Source: Deltaproteobacteria bacterium HGW-Deltaproteobacteria-13
Lineage (GTDB): Bacteria; Desulfobacterota; Syntrophia; Syntrophales; Smithellaceae
DNA length: 64,000 bases
Reading direction: 5' to 3'
Assembly: GCA_002840555.1 (NCBI GenBank)
Contig: PHBJ01000008.1
Location: 62,001-126,000, forward strand
In this document: in pieces, positions 61,157 through 64,000 of the stretch
Position numbering within the stretch: the first letter of the stretch is position 1
Layout: each line of letters opens with the position of its first letter
The notes under the pieces: model-generated
Database searches by the model: none
What the model was told of the DNA's origin: nothing
The model's input: only the letters and a program-made list of their open reading frames with translations
Made by a program: the position numbers and the translations under genes

Positions 61157-62257
61157 ATGAAAAAATACGGCATGTTGATCATCGTAATCATGTTGATGGC
61201 TGTTTCCCAGCCAGCAAAAGCGGAAGTTAGAGCCGGCTCATTCTCCGTTACCCCCTTTGCCGGAGGTTATTTCTTCGAAGGCAATCAGAACAGCAAAGAT
61301 GCATTTGCTGCTGGTTTGCGCGCCGGTTATAACTTTACAAAAAACTTAGGTGTGGAAGGGTTTTATACTTACGTGCCATCGAAATATGAAGATACAGATG
61401 CTAAAAACAATGTATATATTGGCGGCATTGAGGGTCTCTACCATTTCTTTCCGGAGGGAAGTTTTGTGCCATTCGTGGCAATAGGTATCGGAGGATATCA
61501 TTTCAGCGATGATGCCAATAAGTATGTGCCTCGTCGACTTGCCGTTGATTACGGCGCCGGCTTGAAAATCTTTATAACGGATGACATCGCTCTGCGGGCC
61601 GACGTTCGGCATGTTCTTCCCCTGAATGACAGATTCAATGATCTGCTCGTTTCTCTGGGTGTTACTTTTTCCTTCGGCGGGAAAAAGAAAGAGGTTGCAG
61701 CCCAAGCTGAAGAACCATCTGCTCCGGTTGTCGCAGCCAGGACGGAAGAACCTGCCCCGCCTGTTCCCGCCAAAGTCGAAGAGACCTCGGCCCCAGCTGT
61801 TAAAGAACCGGTTCCTCCTGTTGAAGCGCCTGCTGCTGTCGCACCTGTGGCACCGGTCGTTGAACCGGCAGCCCCGGTCATGAGTCAACAAAGCGAGACA
61901 AAAATCATTCCGGAAGATGATGTTAAAAATTTTGTGAATAAGTGGCTGACCAGTTGGCAGGCCGGCGATATGGATACTTACCGCAGTTGTTACTCTTCAG
62001 AGTTTCAGTCGAAAGGAATGAACTTAGATGCGTGGATCTCCTTTAAAAACAATGTGCGCCAAAAGAGTAAAGACATAAGTATAAGGATCGATGATTTGAA
62101 AATATCGGTGGATGGTAAGATGGCCAGCGCCACGGCCATCTTTAATCAATATTACAGTTCTTCGATACTCAAAGATTCAGTCAGGAAGACATTGAATCTG
62201 AAAAAAATAAATGAACAATGGAAAATATCCAAAGAAACCATTGCCCCGCTGAAATAG
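61157..62257 (+). CDS. OmpA-like beta-barrel with Pro/Ala/Glu linker and NTF2-like C-terminal domain
   Basis: 366 residues. Signal peptide IIVIMLMAVSQPAKA. Residues about 23-175 form an eight-strand OmpA/OprF-like barrel (FSVTPFAGGYFFEGNQNS, AAGLRAGYNFTKNLGVEGFYTY, LALRADVRH-like ALRADVRHVLPL, LVSLGVTFSFGG). A linker of about 65 residues is rich in Pro, Ala, Val and Glu. The C-terminal 110 residues (VKNFVNKWLTSWQAGDMDTYRSCYSSEFQSKG) resemble NTF2-like Cds6/SnoaL domains instead of the usual OmpA peptidoglycan-binding domain. Confidence 0.82.
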   Translation: MKKYGMLIIVIMLMAVSQPAKAEVRAGSFSVTPFAGGYFFEGNQNSKDAFAAGLRAGYNFTKNLGVEGFYTYVPSKYEDTDAKNNVYIGGIEGLYHFFPEGSFVPFVAIGIGGYHFSDDANKYVPRRLAVDYGAGLKIFITDDIALRADVRHVLPLNDRFNDLLVSLGVTFSFGGKKKEVAAQAEEPSAPVVAARTEEPAPPVPAKVEETSAPAVKEPVPPVEAPAAVAPVAPVVEPAAPVMSQQSETKIIPEDDVKNFVNKWLTSWQAGDMDTYRSCYSSEFQSKGMNLDAWISFKNNVRQKSKDISIRIDDLKISVDGKMASATAIFNQYYSSSILKDSVRKTLNLKKINEQWKISKETIAPLK

Positions 62258-62281
62258 ACATCGCGCATTGAGAAAGTAAAG

Positions 62282-62336
62282 CCTCCTCCCCTCTGTTTCG
62301 ATGATATGCGGTCTCATCGAAACAGAGGGGAGGAGG
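62282..62336. repeat. Perfect 23-bp inverted repeat downstream of the OmpA-like gene
   Basis: Arms at 62282-62304 and 62314-62336 (beginning cctcctcccctctg) are exact complements with a 9-nt loop. Located 24 bp beyond the OmpA-like stop. No T-run follows on either strand, so termination is possible but not canonical. Confidence 0.85.
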
Positions 62337-62404
62337 AGTGGCAAAACAATAATCACAGAAAATTAAATTTCTTTAATCCCTCATTGATTCAATGGATTTC
62401 ATGA

Positions 62405-64000
62405 ATGGAAGCAAATTCTGATTCTGCTGAAATATCAAAATACTTCATCTATTTTTTATCCATATTCGTTGTTGTTTTGTTGATCGTTCTATACTTGCTG
62501 GGGCAGGCAAATGTAAGGAAAGGGGAATTGGCGGATACTGATTGCTACACGCGGCTCAATCGCGTCATTCAGTTGCATGAAAGCGGTAAATGGTATGATT
62601 CTGTTTTGACCAGAAGTAATGCCCCGTTTGGAGAGCATTTGCATTGGACAAGGCCTCTCGATGTTTTGCTGTTAACAGGCGCCTGGATTGCATCCCCTCT
62701 GACGGATTTCAAAACCGGTCTGTTTTGGTGGGGGGTTCTTATCAGCCCTTTTTTTCTTGCTGCCTCCGTGGTTTTTCTTCCCTGGGCTTTTCGTCCGCTT
62801 CTTGGTGCCTCTACTTCAAATCTCATCAGTATTTTATTTCTATTCCAAGTGGGAACATTGGGCCAATATTATATCGGCCGGCCCGATCATCATTCTATGC
62901 TAGGTTTCATATTCATTATTTCAACAGGGATCATCTTAAGAATCATTCAAGGTCCATTTAACAAAACGATTTGCTACTTTGCCGGGATGATAGGTGCCCT
63001 ATCAATGTGGATTCATATTGAATCCATGCTGCTTATCTTCTTGAGTTTCCTCTTTCTCGGTATTTTTTGGATTATTGAAGATGACGATGATTTTATCCAT
63101 AAAAATTTGCATTATGCTGCGGCTCTTTTTGTGTTTACCAGTCTCGCGCTCATTTTGGAACGTCCCTGGTATGATCTGACAAGTATTGAATATGACAAGA
63201 TATCCATAGTTCACTGGGTCATCTTCGGCATGATCAACCTGTTCTGGGTGGTCGTCTTTTATTTGAGACATCACTCAGTGTTCTCTCTACAAAGACGAAC
63301 TATGCGCTTTAAGATTGCTTCTGTTGGAGTGGTAATCGTGACTTTATGTGTATGGATTCTCTTTCCCGGTTTTTATCGTGGAGGTTATGCTGACATTGAT
63401 CCGAGGATCGTGCCGATCTGGCTTAATAATGTAAGTGAGGTCCTCTCTCCACTGCGCGGGGAATTTCTGATGCCTTTAATTTCACTAATCGGTTCCGCAA
63501 TTGTTGGCATCGTTTATATTTGTTTCATTTTCCGGAAAAGATCTTATGAAAACTTAAAGGGGTGGATATTTATTTTAGCCGGGATCCTGTTATTCGCATC
63601 AGCCGGTATGTTTGAACGAAGGCTTCTTCCCTATGGCAATATCATTACAATGGTACCTCTGGCCGCTCTTTTGGGCGTGGTAGTGCAATGGGAGAGCACA
63701 CATTTTTCAACAATAATAAAATCATTTATCAGACCTTTCACAATTATGGCTTTTGGTGCCGGATTTCTGCTCATTGGTTATGGATGTCAAAACATGATTG
63801 GTACTGCGCCTGTAACAAAGAAAATAGATATGATAGCACCGCTTTCACAAATGTGTGATGAACTAAACAAACTCAGTCCAATCCACACACAGCCAATACG
63901 TATACAGGCATTCATTGATTATGGCCCTGAAATTTTGTATCGCACCAGCTATGAAGTCATTGCGACTCCCTATCATCGCAATGCGCAGGGTATCCTTGAT
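62405..64000 (+). CDS. GT-C-type membrane glycosyltransferase, STT3/PglB/AglB-like (partial, 3' end outside)
   Basis: 532 open codons from the ATG at 62405 to the window edge with no stop. About a dozen hydrophobic segments. After the first membrane helix comes ADTDCYTRLNRVIQLHESGKWYD, matching the acidic first-loop motif of GT-C enzymes. GRPDHHSM in a later loop resembles the DHH motif of archaeal AglB/STT3 oligosaccharyltransferases. Late in the fragment YRTSYEVIATPYHRN begins the soluble part. Probably transfers a lipid-linked glycan to an extracytoplasmic acceptor. Ribosome site is weak. Confidence 0.72.
   Translation, partial: MEANSDSAEISKYFIYFLSIFVVVLLIVLYLLGQANVRKGELADTDCYTRLNRVIQLHESGKWYDSVLTRSNAPFGEHLHWTRPLDVLLLTGAWIASPLTDFKTGLFWWGVLISPFFLAASVVFLPWAFRPLLGASTSNLISILFLFQVGTLGQYYIGRPDHHSMLGFIFIISTGIILRIIQGPFNKTICYFAGMIGALSMWIHIESMLLIFLSFLFLGIFWIIEDDDDFIHKNLHYAAALFVFTSLALILERPWYDLTSIEYDKISIVHWVIFGMINLFWVVVFYLRHHSVFSLQRRTMRFKIASVGVVIVTLCVWILFPGFYRGGYADIDPRIVPIWLNNVSEVLSPLRGEFLMPLISLIGSAIVGIVYICFIFRKRSYENLKGWIFILAGILLFASAGMFERRLLPYGNIITMVPLAALLGVVVQWESTHFSTIIKSFIRPFTIMAFGAGFLLIGYGCQNMIGTAPVTKKIDMIAPLSQMCDELNKLSPIHTQPIRIQAFIDYGPEILYRTSYEVIATPYHRNAQGILD

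Noticed and set aside
1-64000. CRISPR array, insertion sequence, prophage or integron
   Set aside because: No regular repeat-spacer arrays, transposase, integrase or phage genes were found; the repeats present are short structured intergenic elements.

Overview
The window reads as chromosomal DNA of a strictly anaerobic, fatty-acid-metabolising member of the former Deltaproteobacteria, most likely near Syntrophus/Smithella (Syntrophales). This is inferred from gene content: a tungsten-type aldehyde:ferredoxin oxidoreductase, Fe-alcohol dehydrogenase, acyl-CoA synthetase and CoA-transferase, a sigma-54 activator, eukaryote-type NADP-isocitrate dehydrogenase, and zinc-ribbon/RNase HI and his/dnaG/rpoD neighbourhoods of the kind seen in that group. 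No rRNA, phage, insertion sequence or CRISPR array was seen. One tRNA gene is present.

Layout. (a) 1-5.8 kb: the first 20 codons of an SDR gene (minus), then rplU-rpmA, obgE-proB, a secreted Cys-rich DUF4124 protein, and a zinc-ribbon/RNase HI pair. (b) 6-14 kb, minus: hisI-hisG-hisB-(secreted CsgG/LpoB-like protein)-hisA-hinT-yqeY-dnaG-rpoD-tRNA(CAU). The rpoD product lacks a recognisable region 4.2. (c) 14-22 kb: a small membrane coiled-coil protein, porin 1, TrkA/TrkH potassium uptake, lspA and ileS. (d) 22.3-32.8 kb, minus: a catabolic block of SDRs, FATP-type acyl-CoA synthetase, family I CoA-transferase, two SCP2-like lipid-binding proteins, Fe-alcohol dehydrogenase and AOR. A divergent FhlA-like sigma-54 activator (33.0-34.6 kb) faces it. 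Together these could take a hydrophobic alcohol through aldehyde and acid to an acyl-CoA, with reduced ferredoxin as a by-product. (e) 34.7-41.3 kb: htpX, SDR/nitroreductase/ArsR, an acyltransferase-3, purD and a DUF4197 protein. (f) 41.5-47.6 kb, plus: TolC-like/MFP/RND efflux operon ending in a small PII/CutA-like protein. (g) 47.6-64 kb: two small genes and a PilZ gene (two of these under a duplicated promoter), porin 2 with a 5'-nucleotidase-like lipoprotein, rlmN, icd-acn, a LysM-NlpC/P60 hydrolase, mtgA, a thiolase, an OmpA-like/NTF2-like fusion, and a truncated GT-C (STT3/PglB-like) membrane protein running off the end.

The main unexplained structure is in the non-coding DNA. Three families of structured dispersed repeats each occur twice. 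Family A (about 120 bp) is an imperfect palindrome that starts directly after the stop codon of two unrelated genes, with arm changes that match within each copy. Other notable signals are a 28-bp exact copy of the rlmN 3' end behind the porin 2 terminator, a perfect 42-bp in-frame tandem duplication inside the AOR gene, and the missing region 4.2 of RpoD.

All functional calls come from reading motifs by eye; no database search was possible.
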